Assembly: GCA_018136815.1 (NCBI GenBank)
Contig: CM030936.1
Location: forward strand, 1,409,694-1,473,693
Reading direction: 5' to 3'
DNA from: Isochrysis galbana
Taxonomy: Eukaryota; Haptophyta; Isochrysidales; Isochrysidaceae
Length of the DNA: 64,000 nt
The notes beneath the pieces are model-generated. The model did no database searches. It had not been told where the DNA came from and saw only the letters and a list, made by a program, of their open reading frames with translations. How positions within the stretch are numbered: the stretch's first letter is position 1; every line of letters begins with the position of its first letter. Shown here one piece after another: positions 20,860 to 32,431 of the stretch. The position numbers were made by a program, and so were the translations under genes.

Positions 20860-21535
20860 TTCGGCCTAGGCTAGGCCTCTCTTCTCTAGCCGTTCAAACC
20901 TTGCAGCCGTAATTGTAGTCATTTGTGGCCCTGTTGCTTTCCACCATCTGCCGGGAAAGAACCTGTTGTGCGCTGCGTGGTGAGCATGATCATGATGGCC
21001 ACTACAAGGGCGCTTTGGCTTTTGAATTTGCCGAGCACCAAGCCCGGCCAGCCCCAGTCCTTGCGTGCCTTGCAAATGTATCAAGGCGGCGAGGCAGAAA
21101 CGGCCTGTGTTTTGCCTTCGTAGAAAAACGGTTAATACGTATTTCCCGTGTAGGGGCCGCTGGTCCTTGGGCCCATTGCCCATTGTACTTTTAGAAGAAT
21201 GATGGTAGTCTGTAGAGTAGCGGGTCACTACAGAACATGACATGCAAGGGGTGCCTTCCCTCTACAATCCTCGTGGGCCTGGTGCCTGGTTGCGGCAGCG
21301 CATCGTGGAGGTGGCGACTTCCACGTGGATTTGGTCAAGGCCTCCTCGGCTCGCACTAGTTCCTACTGCGGAGGGGGTGCTCGAATGTGCGCACCCTCGC
21401 GCCTCGCACCCTCGGACGTGTGCTTGTGCTTGCCGGCCGTGAGTTCCGCTGGCGCTGGCCCGAGGCACGGAGGCACGGAAGGCTCGCCAACGCCATGCCA
21501 CAGGTGGCCTTCCCAAAGTGTGGAAATAATAAAAC
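20860..21535. other. Intergenic region, no gene supported
   Basis: Several short frames exist on both strands but none has convincing composition, start context or family similarity. Part of this may be the 3' flank of the P4H gene or unrecognised exon sequence. Confidence 0.4.
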
Positions 21536-22195
21536 ATAACTGAGCATTAGTAATGCATTAGTACCACTACTCTCACTAGCCCGGTACGAACACGACAGCC
21601 CTCAGCGCATCTGCCTGTACGTACACCTTGACGCGTGCTGATGCCTGATGCCACAGACACATACACCTATGCACCCCTTCAAATCTCCCCCCTCGCAGGC
21701 CCCCGGCTCCCATTCTAACTCCCTTCTAACTCCCCACAAGTTACAATGAGGGGAAACCCAGTGAGGCGAACCGAGAACCGACCAATGTCGGGCGACTCAC
21801 AAGGAAAAAGCACCGGGTGGGGGGGGGAGGAACTCTCGTCAACAAAGAAGAACGGCCTTTTCTAGCTCGCGCCGTGAGCAATCCTCGAGAAATAAATGAT
21901 TGCGACTCGAGTAACCTGTGCCACTCTTAGAGTGCTCTCCTCGACCTTGAGTCACTCCCTTCTCTCTCCCTCCCGTCTCCCGTCGCCAATAACCGCCCCC
22001 TGCCCGTTTGCTAATGCAAACGGGGCCTGTTTCTCACCGCACTCCATTGGGGGGGTGCAACCCCCCCCCCCCTCTCCCTCTCTCCATTCTCCTCCACCTC
22101 TCTCCCCGCGGCGCGTCGCCATGCGGCGCGCCATGGCCTGCTCTCAGAGGTCCTTTGGGGGCTCGCAGAGGGCCAGCAAGGGCAGCTCAGGCTCT
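21535..22195 (-). mobile_element. 5'-truncated copy of the 3710-4639 element
   Basis: This segment aligns with 3722-4330 (shared GAGCATTAGTACCACTACTC, CTCGCAGGCCCCCGGCTCC and CCGTTTGCTAA) in the same orientation. It stops abruptly near 22192, losing the 5' half and palindrome. Loss of the 5' end with a retained A/T-rich 3' end (AAATAATAAAACATAA) is typical of target-primed retrotransposition. Confidence 0.7.
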
Positions 22196-22299
22196 TCCTA
22201 GTCTAGGGAGAGCAATAGCCCGGGCTCGCCCGTTTCGTCCAGCTATGCCTGTGTTAGCCGGAGGAGGTGCGTAGCTTCTCCTAGTAGTCTTTTCGGGAT

Positions 22300-22510
22300 T
22301 CGGGACGAATCCCAATTGGTCTTTGGATGTTATGTGCCAGAGTTTTCTTGTTGTCCTAGTTTAATCCTAGTGCTGAGGGACCGTGCCTCCTCGGCAACGG
22401 AGCCCCTCCCCCGCGATGGGGGTGTGCGCGGTTGGTGCATGGCTCGTCCGGTGTATGTGGCTAGGGATGCTAGCCAACAAGACCTCTTACAAGACTACAA
22501 TTTCTAACGT
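22300..22510 (+). repeat. Dispersed repeat, inverted partner at 62085-62270
   Basis: About 190 bp here (AGAGTTTTCTTGTTGTCC to CAAGACTACAATTTC) match the minus strand of 62085-62270 closely. Both copies keep an open reading containing ARPVYVARDASQQD, so the repeat probably derives from coding sequence of a retroelement. The rest of the parent element is missing here. Confidence 0.65.
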
Positions 22511-22629
22511 TATGTTTCCTGTTTCTGCTTTGACGTCTTGGGTGTCTCGCTATAGACTACCCCTCTTGGACCTCCCCCCCCCTCCTAGGATGAGATACAA
22601 TAATGTATCTTCTTTTTCTTATTCTGTCT

Positions 22630-22893
22630 CTCTCCACTCCCCTCTCTCTCTCTCCCTCTCTCTCTCTCTCCCTTCCTCCCTCCTCTCCCTCCCTCCCTCC
22701 CTCCCTCCCTCCCAGCCAGTATTGACTGAGAGAGCGAGGAGACGTCGCATCCCCACTACTTGAGGACTCTCTACTTGAGACTAGGATGCGCTATTCTCCC
22801 CCTCCTTTTCTCCTCTTCTTCCTCTGTACCCAGACAGACAGTCGCCTAGCGTTTTCTTTATTCTCTCCCCGTCTCTCCTCTTATTCTCTCTCT

Positions 22894-22940
<47 letters not shown>
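22630..22940. repeat. CT microsatellites upstream of DUF218 gene
   Basis: Two CT-rich tracts (about 22630-22720, including CTCC repeats, and 22880-22940, nearly pure CT) lie directly before the start codon at 23024. They are probably promoter or 5' UTR sequence. Confidence 0.8.
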
Positions 22941-23023
22941 CGCCTCGCTCCCCTCCCCACCCCTCCCCCACAACTAGGAGATCTCTTGTCGCACCTTCGG
23001 CCGGCCGACGCGAGCGGAGCGAG

Positions 23024-24451
23024 ATGCTCTACCCGTCCGCCGGCGGGCTACCCGGCTCCATGCGCGGTCGGCGGGGGGTATCGTACGAGTGGGAATCTCC
23101 CGAGACCCCCGGCCGGGCCAAGCGTACCCGCCGGCGCGCTCTCCACGCCTGGCTCTCGCAGCCACTCTTCCTCTCAGGGCTGCTGCTCGGCCTTGGCCTC
23201 GCGTGCACACCGCAGCTCCTTTGGCGCTCGCGCGGCTCGAGCGAGGTGGGCGCACCATCGGGCGGGGAACACTCACCTCCTCGCATTCCACACGCGTCAC
23301 CTCCTGTTGCTCCCGATGCTTTCCACGCGATCGTGGTGCCGGCGGGCGGGCAGAGCGAGAGCGGGCCACCGCCACATGTCTCTGCGCGCCTCAAGGAGGC
23401 AGCGCGCCTGTACAAGGCTGCGAAGCCGCCCAAGCCATATGTGATCACGACGGCGTGGGGCACGCCCCACAAGCCCTGCCCGCGCGATGCCGCTGGGTTT
23501 GAGCGCCATGAGGCGGCCGACAATGCACTCTTCTTGATAGAGCATGGGGTGCCTCCCGAGGCGATACTGGAAGAGTCTGCTTCGCTTGAGACGGTGTGTC
23601 TGCACGTGTCGGCGAGCTCTTTCCGGCTCACGGACCGGCGCCTTGATTCCTCTATTTCGCACGCATTGCCATCCCAGGTGGGAAATGCGCTTTTCACACG
23701 CCTGCTGCACACGGAGCCGCGCGGACTTCGACGGCTCGCCGTGATCAACAATCGATTCCACATGGTGGGCGTCTTCGCATCGTGCACGAGCCAAAGGGCG
23801 CGAGCGAAATTCCACAGCCATGAAAGCCACTTGCAAGTGCGTTGCCGTGTCAGCCCAATCGTTTACTGATCGCCCTTTTCCGCCTCTGCGGCAGCCACGG
23901 ACACGCGCTGTGTTCGACCACGTCTTTCAAGTCCAACCGGCGAGCATTGAGACTTCGCCAGAGGCGGATTACAAGCTTACGTACTTTGAGGTTCGAGCTC
24001 CTTTAGATGCGCCGGTCAATTCCAAAAGAAATGTCGATGCGCCGGTCGATTCCTTTGGATGCACCAGGCTCCTTTAGATGAGCCAGTTTGGCGCACCTTG
24101 GGGCGCCCGCATCGACCTTTCTTGTCTGCCGGAAGAGCATGAGTGGGTGGAAGAGAGGGAGAGGTACACATGCCAGTTCCACTAGCCTCATCCCTTCATT
24201 TTTAACCACCCGCAACCGCTTCATACTTGCTGCAGGTGGACGACCACCTCCCGGCCGACGTGCTTGCGGCGCGGCTTGCGAAGGAAGCAGTAGCGCTGCC
24301 TCGCTTCGCATCCGGGGGGGAGTGGCGCCGGAAAACACGCACGTTGAGCGAGCTGCACGCGTGGACTTGGGGCGAAAATACTGCCTATGCGTCGAAGCGC
24401 TTGCTTGTCGATCGAGCGCCGACCGATCCGGAGCTGCTGAAATCGTACTGA
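23024..24451 (+). CDS. DUF218/YdcF-SanA-like membrane protein
   Basis: Four exons, all phase 0 with GT-AG borders: 23024-23593, 23678-23764, 23895-23990 and 24236-24451, giving 322 residues. A signal-anchor helix lies at about residues 47-70 (PLFLSGLLLGLGLACTP). The DUF218 fold follows: AIVVPAGG at the first strand, acidic region before ALFLIEHGVPPEAIL, ESASLETVGNA across intron 1, and INNRFHM-PRTRAVF across intron 2, matching the family's (Y)HMPRA motif. Bacterial relatives (YdcF, SanA, ElyC) are envelope proteins and YdcF binds S-adenosylmethionine; eukaryotic roles are unclear. I infer a luminal, Golgi/ER type II protein. Intron 3 holds a short direct repeat (GATGCGCCGGTC). Exon 4 ends in a basic, hydrophilic tail. 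Confidence 0.8.
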
Positions 24452-25097
24452 GGACAAGACTGCGAGGCGATTCTCGCGCATTCCGCACACCATGTGTGAC
24501 AGAGGGACAGTCGTTTTGAATTTGTGCTTGACTAGTACCGATTGTCGGTCGTTGCTTCGCCAAGCACCTCACCCTAGTCCACGTCTTCACGAGTGTGCCA
24601 ACGGTCAACGGCCTTGGTAAACGCGGTCGGTTCACACATGAGATATGAATAGCATAACTCCGGCGCTCGTTGCGTCGCGCATGCGCATGCGCTGCAGAGT
24701 GTGTGTTGCCTACTCTGTGCACTTTTGCGCGGTGGACACGTGTCGGATACGTGCAAGTTGGCAATGCACCTGGGTCGGACCCCTGAAACCGAAGATAAAG
24801 GATTGAAGGGGGGGGAGGGGGGGGGGAAGGAGGGGTAGCGAAGGGACGCACGGGCGATGTTGCTGGTAAGGTAGCGGATACTGGGTCCGTTGTAGGTGTG
24901 AGCCCAGAATCTTTACATTTTTTTCGACTATTAGCTTGGCCTCACTCCTCAGGGCTCAAGGGCATCGGGCCATCTTGTTGCCAAAAAACAAGGAAGGCCT
25001 TTTATCGAAAAAAGTCAGTGGGGCGATTGAACGCTTTTCCACCTTTGGGGTGGCCCTCCAAAAAAATACACCGCTGGGAGCTTATGCTGGCCACTGG
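24452..25097. other. Intergenic region, no gene seen
   Basis: No convincing frame. A G-rich run is at 24805-24835. The region separates the convergent DUF218 gene and the small minus-strand gene. Confidence 0.5.
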
Positions 25098-25522
25098 TTA
25101 GCTGTGTGCTGGGTGGGCTGCAACGTTGCAGTGGAGCGATGCAGATGCATGCAGCATCGCAAGTCGCACGTAGTGCTGAAGAAATAGTGAAAATGTTGCG
25201 CTGGGTGTCCATAGGGCACCTAAAGGTGGGTGTTGAGGGTGCTGGTGCTGGTGTGGGCGGAGTTCGATTTGAGATTTGAGAGCAAAGAGTGGTGCGTGAT
25301 GCAAGTGTCGTGGCTTACGCCCATGTGATCGCGAACCCCAAAGCACAAAGCATAAATTAGCGTAAGCGAGCTGCGTCTGCGCTGCACGTGCGACTCCATG
25401 TCCGTCTCACGAAAGTAGGCGTCGGGCGAATACTGCAGATACATAAGACGCGGAACTTCGACCAACTGGAGGTGCGACGAGGAAGAGGAAGTCGTGTATG
25501 CCGTTGAATAAGACGACGCCAT
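25098..25522 (-). CDS. Small two-exon gene, hypothetical
   Basis: Exon 1 (25522-25319) starts MASSYSTAYTTSSSSS and ends DHMG before a GTAAGC donor; exon 2 (25175-25098) follows a TTTCTTCAG acceptor and ends with TAA. The intron is 143 bp and the join is phase 0, giving a 93-residue protein. The middle contains a tyrosine-rich, amphipathic region (VPRLMYLQYSPDAYFRETD). No family is recognised. The good donor and acceptor support a real gene, but it is untested. Confidence 0.4.
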
Positions 25523-26692
25523 GACGCCATGTGCACATGCATCTTCACCACCTTGGACCGTGGCCCGTGAACCCCGAAACCCTTGAACTTGAAAGGATGC
25601 AGGCCCATCTCGTTTTTCGCATCCACGAGCTGAAGTCGAAAAGACAAGGAACAAGGAAGGACCTCGACTATCTTTTATGAAGAAAGTCCGGATTAGAGGC
25701 GAGGTAATTATCCTCACGAGCCACGAGCTTCATCACATCGCTGCACGAAAAGGATCTCCCGGCCGCGCGAGCCCTTTGTCACAACGTCACAACGCCGAAG
25801 ATTTGATCACTACATGCGTGTGGCCCACGTCGACGGCCGCCGCTCCCCCTTCTTCCCCCAACAACCAACAACCAACAACCCCGCCGCCGGCTGTCCTAGT
25901 AGACCGTCTAGTAGACCGAGCCCGATCAGAATCCGGCGTCTCATCCTGCCCAACAACAACAACCGCAGCGGGCTGAGTTGCAGGCTGCACAGGGAAACAG
26001 TATGACCCCACAAACATGACGAGAAGCCTCTGCGAGATGGATGAGGCACTATGCGAGTCTCTTTTGGCTTCCGGCGACTTTCGGCGATCGATCCCGGGGA
26101 CAACGACCGGCCGCGCCGCCTTCCGTGATGATACGAAATCCTCCTCTCTCTTCCTCTCTTTCTCTCTCTCTCTCTCCCCCCCCCGCCGTCTCCGAAATCC
26201 TCCTCTCTCTCTCTCTTCCTCTCTTCCTCTCTCTCTCTCTCTCTCTCCCCCGCCGTCCCCGCACTTCTGGAATCCCCCCCCCCCCCCCCCCCTCCCTCGA
26301 CGCCCATCTCTTCTCACCTTCTCTGACTTCTTTCTCTCTTTCCCCTTGATCTCTCTCTCCCGCTCGCCGCCACCATCTCTCTTTCTCTCCCTCCTCTCTA
26401 TCCTCCCCCCCTTAGCCTCATCCCGCCGTCTCTCTCTCTCTCTCCACATATCTGAATCCCCTCCACTCGCTCTCTCACAATCACCCCGCCTCGGATGATC
26501 CTTCCTCTTCGCTTCCTTCCGCATATATTCTCTCCATCCTCCTCCCATACTCTAGTACCAGAGTGCCTGAGGATCCCACCTCCGAATACGAGGAAAAGAC
26601 CGACCATTTACGTGACGACCTCCGGGCGACCTACCGTGCCATCCTCGCCTCTCTCGCCTTCATCCAGTACCCACAAGATCGTCCGCCTCACG
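25523..26692. other. Divergent promoter region with CT microsatellites
   Basis: Between the start of the small minus-strand gene and the secreted-protein gene lies about 1.2 kb. CT-rich tracts at 26145-26250 and 26330-26480 dominate the right half; a C-run is at about 26275-26292. A frame from 26016 is mostly low complexity and is not called. Confidence 0.5.
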
Positions 26693-29186
26693 ATGCGCCT
26701 CTCCCTCCTCTCCCTCCTCCTCTCCTCCTCCACGGCCTTCGGCCCATTACCACCGACGTGCCCGGCGGCAGATCCGAAGTGGAAGTGTGTGCTGCAGACC
26801 ATCTACACGCTCATCCTCGAGGGCCATGTGCCAGAGGGCGTCCAGTGCCTGGTGGAGAGCTGCGGGTTGCAAGCGCCGGCCGACTGCATCACTGAGTGTG
26901 TCCAAGACAACCTGGGAGGGTATTTCGCGCCGATCCGGGTAAGTGGAGCGAGAGGTGGATACGAGTGCCATTGTGTGCGGACGGAGAGGGTGGGTGGGTG
27001 GGGCGAGTACGAAGGTGGCGGCGGGGCGGGAAGGGGGGGAGAATGGAAGGGTGGGAGGGGGAGCGGGAGAAGAAGCCGGGGAGAGGGAGGGGGCTACAGT
27101 GGGAGAGGAGTTGGGGCGTGGGTGTTTCGCCCGTCTGTGTCACATAGTGCTTGATTCACGCCCGATGGAGCGAAAAGGCAGGAGGGCGCTCAGATTGTCT
27201 CCTCGCGCCTGCGCCGAGAAAATGCATCGTCACCCTGCTAGCTCGTGGGGCTCATGCTGCACAGAGGGCAAGCGATGGCTAGCTGGGCGAGCCCCATGGC
27301 GAAGCCGCGAATTCCTCCCCTTCATCCCCTTTGGGCGAGCCCCATGGCGAAGCCGCGCATTCCTCCCCTTCATCCCCTTGTATCTCACCCGTCTGCAGAT
27401 CGCCTTGTGCATCCACCGCTGCGAACCGGACGCATCGCCGCCGCCGCCCTCGGCGCCCGCTGCCGTCTGTCCTGCACCCTACCCGCTGCTGCAATGCATC
27501 GAGGGCTCTGCGGACATTATTGTCGGCCCACCCCCCAACGTCGCCAAAGGTCTCGACTGCTTGATCAACTCGTGCAACGTCAATGGCGGCATCTGCCCGC
27601 TTGTCTGCGTGATCAAGTACCAGAATGAGCCCGTCAAGTTGGTTCAGTGCATTGACGCGTGCATCAGCCCGGCCGATCCGTCACCCAGCCCACCGCCCCT
27701 TCCAGCCCCGCCGCCATCGCCGCTACCGCTACCGCCACCCCCCTCGCCGGAGCAGCCGGAGCTGTCGCCATCGCCCAGCCCACCGCCGCCCTCGCCCAGA
27801 CCGCCACCGCCCTCGCCCCACCCGCCTTCGCCCTCACCGCCACCAGACGAGCACATGTGCCCCGCACCGTCACCGACGCTTGTCTGTGTTTTGGAATCCG
27901 TTGAGATGATTCTTTGGCCGCCAACGTTCGCCGACGGTATCTTCTGCATCACCGCCTCATGCGGAATCCTCGCGGGCGTTTGCCCGACCCAGTGCGTCGG
28001 CAAGTATGTTTTCGAGTCACTGCGCCCATTCAAGCTGACCACATGCCTGCTTGGCTGCGCCTTTCGGGTGCCCGGCCATGAAAGTCAGACGACAAGCGCA
28101 CTCCTGGCCGCACCCGCCACCTTCACCGAGCCGAACGATCTCACTATTGGGCCGTGGAGCTCCATCAATCTCGAGACCAACCCGACCATTCCAGAGCTCC
28201 AGCCCGTCTCCGATTCGTACGAGATCCCGCCGTACACCGAGGAGCCCTCAGACGCCTCGAACTGGATCCCTCCTTGCGGTGCCTTCGACTTCACCCTCGG
28301 CAATAACATGCGCGCCATAATGGCGACATCGGAACTTGAGGCCGTTGGCTGGCCGTCCACCAACAGTCGCTGGTGTGCTGTGATTGTACGCCCTCTTCTG
28401 CAGCGTCTCCCACGAGCCCTGCCAGAGCCTGATCTCCGCCCCTCGCCCTGCCCGATCCCGCGCAGGTGCGAGGATGTAATGCCCGCCTTCACGGTGACCG
28501 ACCAATGGGGCAACCAATGGGTGTCCCACAATTGCGCTGTGGGCTACGAAAACGATCCCAACTTTGTTTGCCCCTTCTCATGTGATGACTCGGGTGAGGG
28601 TGGCGCTGAAGGTCACATGGCTTGCTACAATGCCACCATCGCTGATCTGTGCCATGGATCCTATCTGTACAATGGCCCCGACGCCCCACCCTTCTCCGGC
28701 GACTATTCCACCCAGTATCCTGGGTCACCGTACTATGGTACTAGCCCCAACGGCGCCTTCCGCCAGTGCCAGTACGTGTGGAATGCTCCATCCTTCGAGA
28801 CCGACCCCACGTCGCCTAATTACATCTCTGCCAACTACAACGTCTACGCAAGTGCGCTCGCGTGGCTCGTCCCCTTCCACGATTGCGCGCGCGTATCCAA
28901 CGCCTCCGCCCCACAACCTCTGTGCAAACGGTCGTCTCACCCGCCTCCCTTCCCTCATACCTCTCATCGCTTAGATCAATGGAGCTGCATTGGCTGGAAT
29001 GCCAAGAGCACGTGGTTCCACCCGCAGTGTGTCTCGCCGCCACCACACGTCCCGCCTGCACCATCACCGCCACCGCCCGTCGACTGCCCACCAGGATGCG
29101 TGCCAGCCGCGCCAGAGGCTCGCAGGCTGCTTTTCTCAAGCATTCCAGTCGTGTGTCCACCAGGATGTGTACCCGCACAAGCCTAA
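26693..29186 (+). CDS. Secreted protein with three 8-Cys modules and proline-rich linkers
   Basis: Four exons in consistent phase (26693-26938, 27399-28372, 28466-28851, 28975-29186; GT-AG) give about 605 residues. A signal peptide (MRLSLLSLLLSSSTAFG) opens the protein. Three homologous modules of about 70 residues follow, each with eight Cys in the order CPA...C, C-x4-C, C-x3-C, C-x3-C; module 1 spans intron 1. Modules 2 and 3 are linked by an extensin-like stretch rich in PPPSP. A cysteine- and tyrosine-rich region (QWGNQWVSHNC, CPFSCDD) precedes a second proline linker and two copies of CPPGCVPA at the C-terminus. I infer an extracellular or cell-surface/scale matrix protein; the module matches no family I recognise. 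Intron 1 holds a tandem repeat (27287-27380). Confidence 0.75.
27287..27380. repeat. 47-bp tandem repeat in intron
   Basis: Two near-identical copies of GGGCGAGCCCCATGGCGAAG plus CATTCCTCCCCTTCATCCCC lie head to tail inside intron 1 of the secreted-protein gene. Confidence 0.75.
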
Positions 29187-30780
29187 GGCCTCATCTGGTG
29201 GCATGCTCACTTTAGGAGCTTGGCGTGAGGGCCTGGACCGACTCCAATCGCTTCCATATGGTACATAAAGAAGCGGATATCTTTTCTCCTCGGCCACGGG
29301 CCCAATTGCGCAGTGGTGCTGTCGCGGGAACGCCACTGCCGGCTCGAATAGTGTGATGGCAAGTATGGGGAAGTGCCGGCTGGTTACCGAATCTTTGACA
29401 CCACCTATCAGTCCCTAGGCACTCTGCTGGGCTGGAAAGTGGATCGATGCGTCCTCTCTTGGCACGATCGATCGTTGGCTACCAGCACACCGACGAAACT
29501 GGGTTAGTTCTTGGATCTCTTGTGCACGCTTGAAACGTTCGACTGTTCGAGCCTTTGGAACTAGGCGAAGTTGCCGCTATTCCGGCCACTTGGACGTGGG
29601 AACATTAGACATTAGGTGAACGAGCCGAAAGCACGAGNNNNNNNNNNNNNNNNNNNNNNNNNNNNNNNNNNNNNNNNNNNNNNNNNNNNNNNNNNNNNNN
29701 NNNNNNNNNNNNNNNNNNNNNNNNNNNNNNNNNNNNNCTCACGAGCTTGATTGAATTCGTTAGGCAAGATAGCGCTAGCGCTAGTTAGTAGTCCATGCTT
29801 CTTGCTTCTTAGTGTGGGGGCACTTGGCACCTGGCTGCTTGATGTACGTTTGAGTCGCTGCTGAGGGCGCTTCCTTGCGATTCTCGCGACGGCCATGCGC
29901 CGCGGGAAGCGCATGGCGCTTAGAAGATGCTACTTGAGGCTGCCCCTTTTTTCGCCCCCCCCCCCTCCCCCCCTACCTACCCCTAATTTGGTAGAAATAT
30001 AGAAAGTATGACATTCAACGCCCCTCAAAATCCCGAGCTCGAGAGTGGGACGGACTCGATCTAGCCCGGCCACTGCCACTAGGGGATCAGGAAGGGCTAG
30101 GGAATGGCACCACTCAGAATTTGCCATATGAGGCCCAAATAAGCTCCCTTTTGGTCCTCGTAGTGGAGATCAGCAAAAAAAATCGGGCAGGTTTGGGTCA
30201 AGCCAGCCATTCACAATAGTAATGTGTGAGTGCAAAAGCATTTATGCGGCAGCGGCGGCGGCCTACACCGATCAATCAGTGAGCGTGCGCCTGATCCATC
30301 AGTGGGTTGATTGAAGCGAGTGGGCAGAGGTTCGTCTGACCTGGTGCCCTGCGCCCAGCGTTTCGCGCCCTTATTATCAAGGGTGCCTGAAGCATGGCCG
30401 AACTAAAAAGCCGTTCGCCGCTGCTCTCCCGGAATGCATTTTACCTCATCAGCCTCACACGCGGTACTCAAATTGAAAGCATTGCTCTCGATCATGAGGT
30501 ACCAGCGTAACCCCTTAAGGACGGGCTCGAAATTTGTGACGGGCCCATGCATCGTGCGCCATTGATACACCCGAGTTTGTGGGGTTGTATTGCTGCAGCT
30601 TGGTCGGAATACGGCTGTCCTGTACAAACGAAGGCCAAGCATATAAACGAAGGCCAAGCTCAAAGGTTTAAACAGGTGCCTGAAGAAGGCGGACTTTGAG
30701 CATGGACGAATGCGCTCGTCAGCTGTGGAGGCTCCCTATTCGGCGCGCATTCATTTTCACCACATGAGTGCCGTGAGTCC
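29187..30780. other. Intergenic region containing an assembly gap
   Basis: Positions 29638-29737 are exactly 100 N, the usual placeholder for a gap of unknown size. No gene is supported in the flanking sequence. A short direct repeat (AACGAAGGCCAAGC) lies at about 30626-30660. Confidence 0.7.
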
Positions 30781-31551
30781 TCATGGCGCGGGCTGCAACA
30801 CCTCCTCCACCACCTTCAGGGCTTCCCCCACGTGCTTGAAGAGGAAGTTTAGCTGATCGAGCCGCTTTTCGGACCACTTGGCCGAGCCTTCTTCCTCCTC
30901 TTTCATAGGAGCGGGGTGCTCGTATGCCACCGTGTGCGTCATGACCTCTGCACCATGCCATCGGGCAGCTGTCACCATCGGCACGATCTGTGCATCCCAC
31001 AGCTCTCCATTACAACTGAGCCAGTGGACCGCAAGCGGCACACGGAAGGCTAGCGGCCCGAAGGTCCAGTCAATGGAAGGAAAGCCTACATCTCTCGCAA
31101 GTGTATCGAGGTAACCGTTGGCGAAGTGCTCCGAGTGGTACTGGTCGATCGGGTAGGTCGTTCGGAAGAGTTCATCGTCTCGCCTCGGCACACAGATTGC
31201 GGCCGACGCAGTGTCGTGTAGAGCGCGGGCAATCTGCGGTTGGAAGCGGATCATGTGGACCTTCTCAAGTTCTTGATAGCATATGATCCCGTTCTCGGGA
31301 AGCCGCTTCACCGCCTCGCGAATCGCCTCTCGCAGAGCAGCGCCCTTGCGGCCGAGAGCCGACTGCCGAACCACGCTCACACCACTCTTTTCGAGGGCTT
31401 GGCGCACAGGCTCGGGCGAGGCATCGACGAGGAGGAGCGGCACAGAGGCGGCTGACGCGGCATGGCATGCTTCCAGCCCTAGAGCAAACCTTGGCTCCTC
31501 CACACTCGAGTAGAACGTGGGGCTCACCACGAGGAAGTCGGCGGAGCGCAT
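30781..31551 (-). CDS. Putative GT-A-type glycosyltransferase
   Basis: A single-exon 256-residue frame starts at ATG 31551 and stops at 30781. It opens with FLVVSPTFYSS and LGLEACHAA, then VPLLLVDASPEP, followed by LGRKGAALREAI and ENGIICYQELEKVHMI. This order resembles the first half of GT-A (GT2-like) sugar-nucleotide transferases (start strand, helix, KG-A-A motif, acidic strand end). The middle (PSIDWTFGPLAFR, CNGELWDAQIVPM) could form the acceptor side. The usual DxD is not clear; QELEK sits in its place. The fold assignment is inference. No signal peptide is visible. Confidence 0.5.
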   Translation of the reverse strand: MRSADFLVVSPTFYSSVEEPRFALGLEACHAASAASVPLLLVDASPEPVRQALEKSGVSVVRQSALGRKGAALREAIREAVKRLPENGIICYQELEKVHMIRFQPQIARALHDTASAAICVPRRDDELFRTTYPIDQYHSEHFANGYLDTLARDVGFPSIDWTFGPLAFRVPLAVHWLSCNGELWDAQIVPMVTAARWHGAEVMTHTVAYEHPAPMKEEEEGSAKWSEKRLDQLNFLFKHVGEALKVVEEVLQPAP

Positions 31552-32101
31552 GCGGCCGTGGTTCGTTAGGTTTTTTAGTACACGGCTTATTAGCGAAGGC
31601 GGGCAGGCTGCTTGACGTTGATGACTAATGACTAATGACAGCCCACTTGGTCGTTGAGGTCGACGGCCTGGCGCAAGCCAAACAAATCACCCTGAGCGTC
31701 CTCATCAAAGCAGTTGAAAAGGCAGGCCTCACGTTCCTCAAGGGGAATCGAGAGCGCATGAAGCTAGAGGGCGGCGCAGGCACATTTGTGTCTAAGGCGG
31801 CATACTCACATACTCATACTCATACTCATACTCCACCCGCTGGCATCTCTACGTCTCGGCCGGACAAGGATCGTTTCTCGAGGGGAACATCCCTCGAAGG
31901 CTCCTCCTCAACGTCGACGGCGTTCTACCCGAGAATCGGGGGAGACAGAACACGAGGAGATAAAAGTCTCCGAGGAGGAGCGACGATACATGATACATGA
32001 TACATTAAAAAACTCAACAATCAACAACATCAACATCAACATCAACATATGACTATCGCCCTGGCACCATCACGGTGACCAGGGCGGCCGAGAGGGAGAA
32101 A
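31552..32101. repeat. Intergenic region with (CATACT)n and retroelement-like leader
   Basis: A CATACT microsatellite lies at 31801-31834 and an (AACATC)n-like run at 32020-32047. A plus-strand frame from 31635 (MTAHLVVEVDGLAQAK) has coding-like composition but no supported gene structure. The sequence AGGGCGGCCGAGAGGGAGAA at 32081-32100 is the left flank of the element that follows. Confidence 0.4.
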
Positions 32102-32431
32102 CCTTTTAATATTCTTACCGCACTCGCGGCGAATGGAACCACTACCTACTGCACGTAGTACGTAGCATACTTTCTACACCCCCACTCCCCCGGCCCTTCT
32201 CCCCCCGCCATCAGGCGGCTCCCCCCGTACACTACTAGGGGTATAGGGGTGAAGGGCTTAGATATGGTCCGGTGGCCCGCGCCTCCCCCCGGTGATCTTT
32301 CCCCCCCTTCCTCCTGTGTCTCCGAGTGGACGGCCGACTCTGGACTCTGTCCCGGCTTATCCTGTAAACAGGCGCGAGACTTACCGATTTTCCGGTGGGC
32401 GGAGCTCTCGCTCGCGACTCGCGCCCACCCC

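Noticed and set aside
29638-29737. Possible low-complexity spacer
   Set aside because: It is exactly 100 N, an assembly gap, so nothing can be said about its content.
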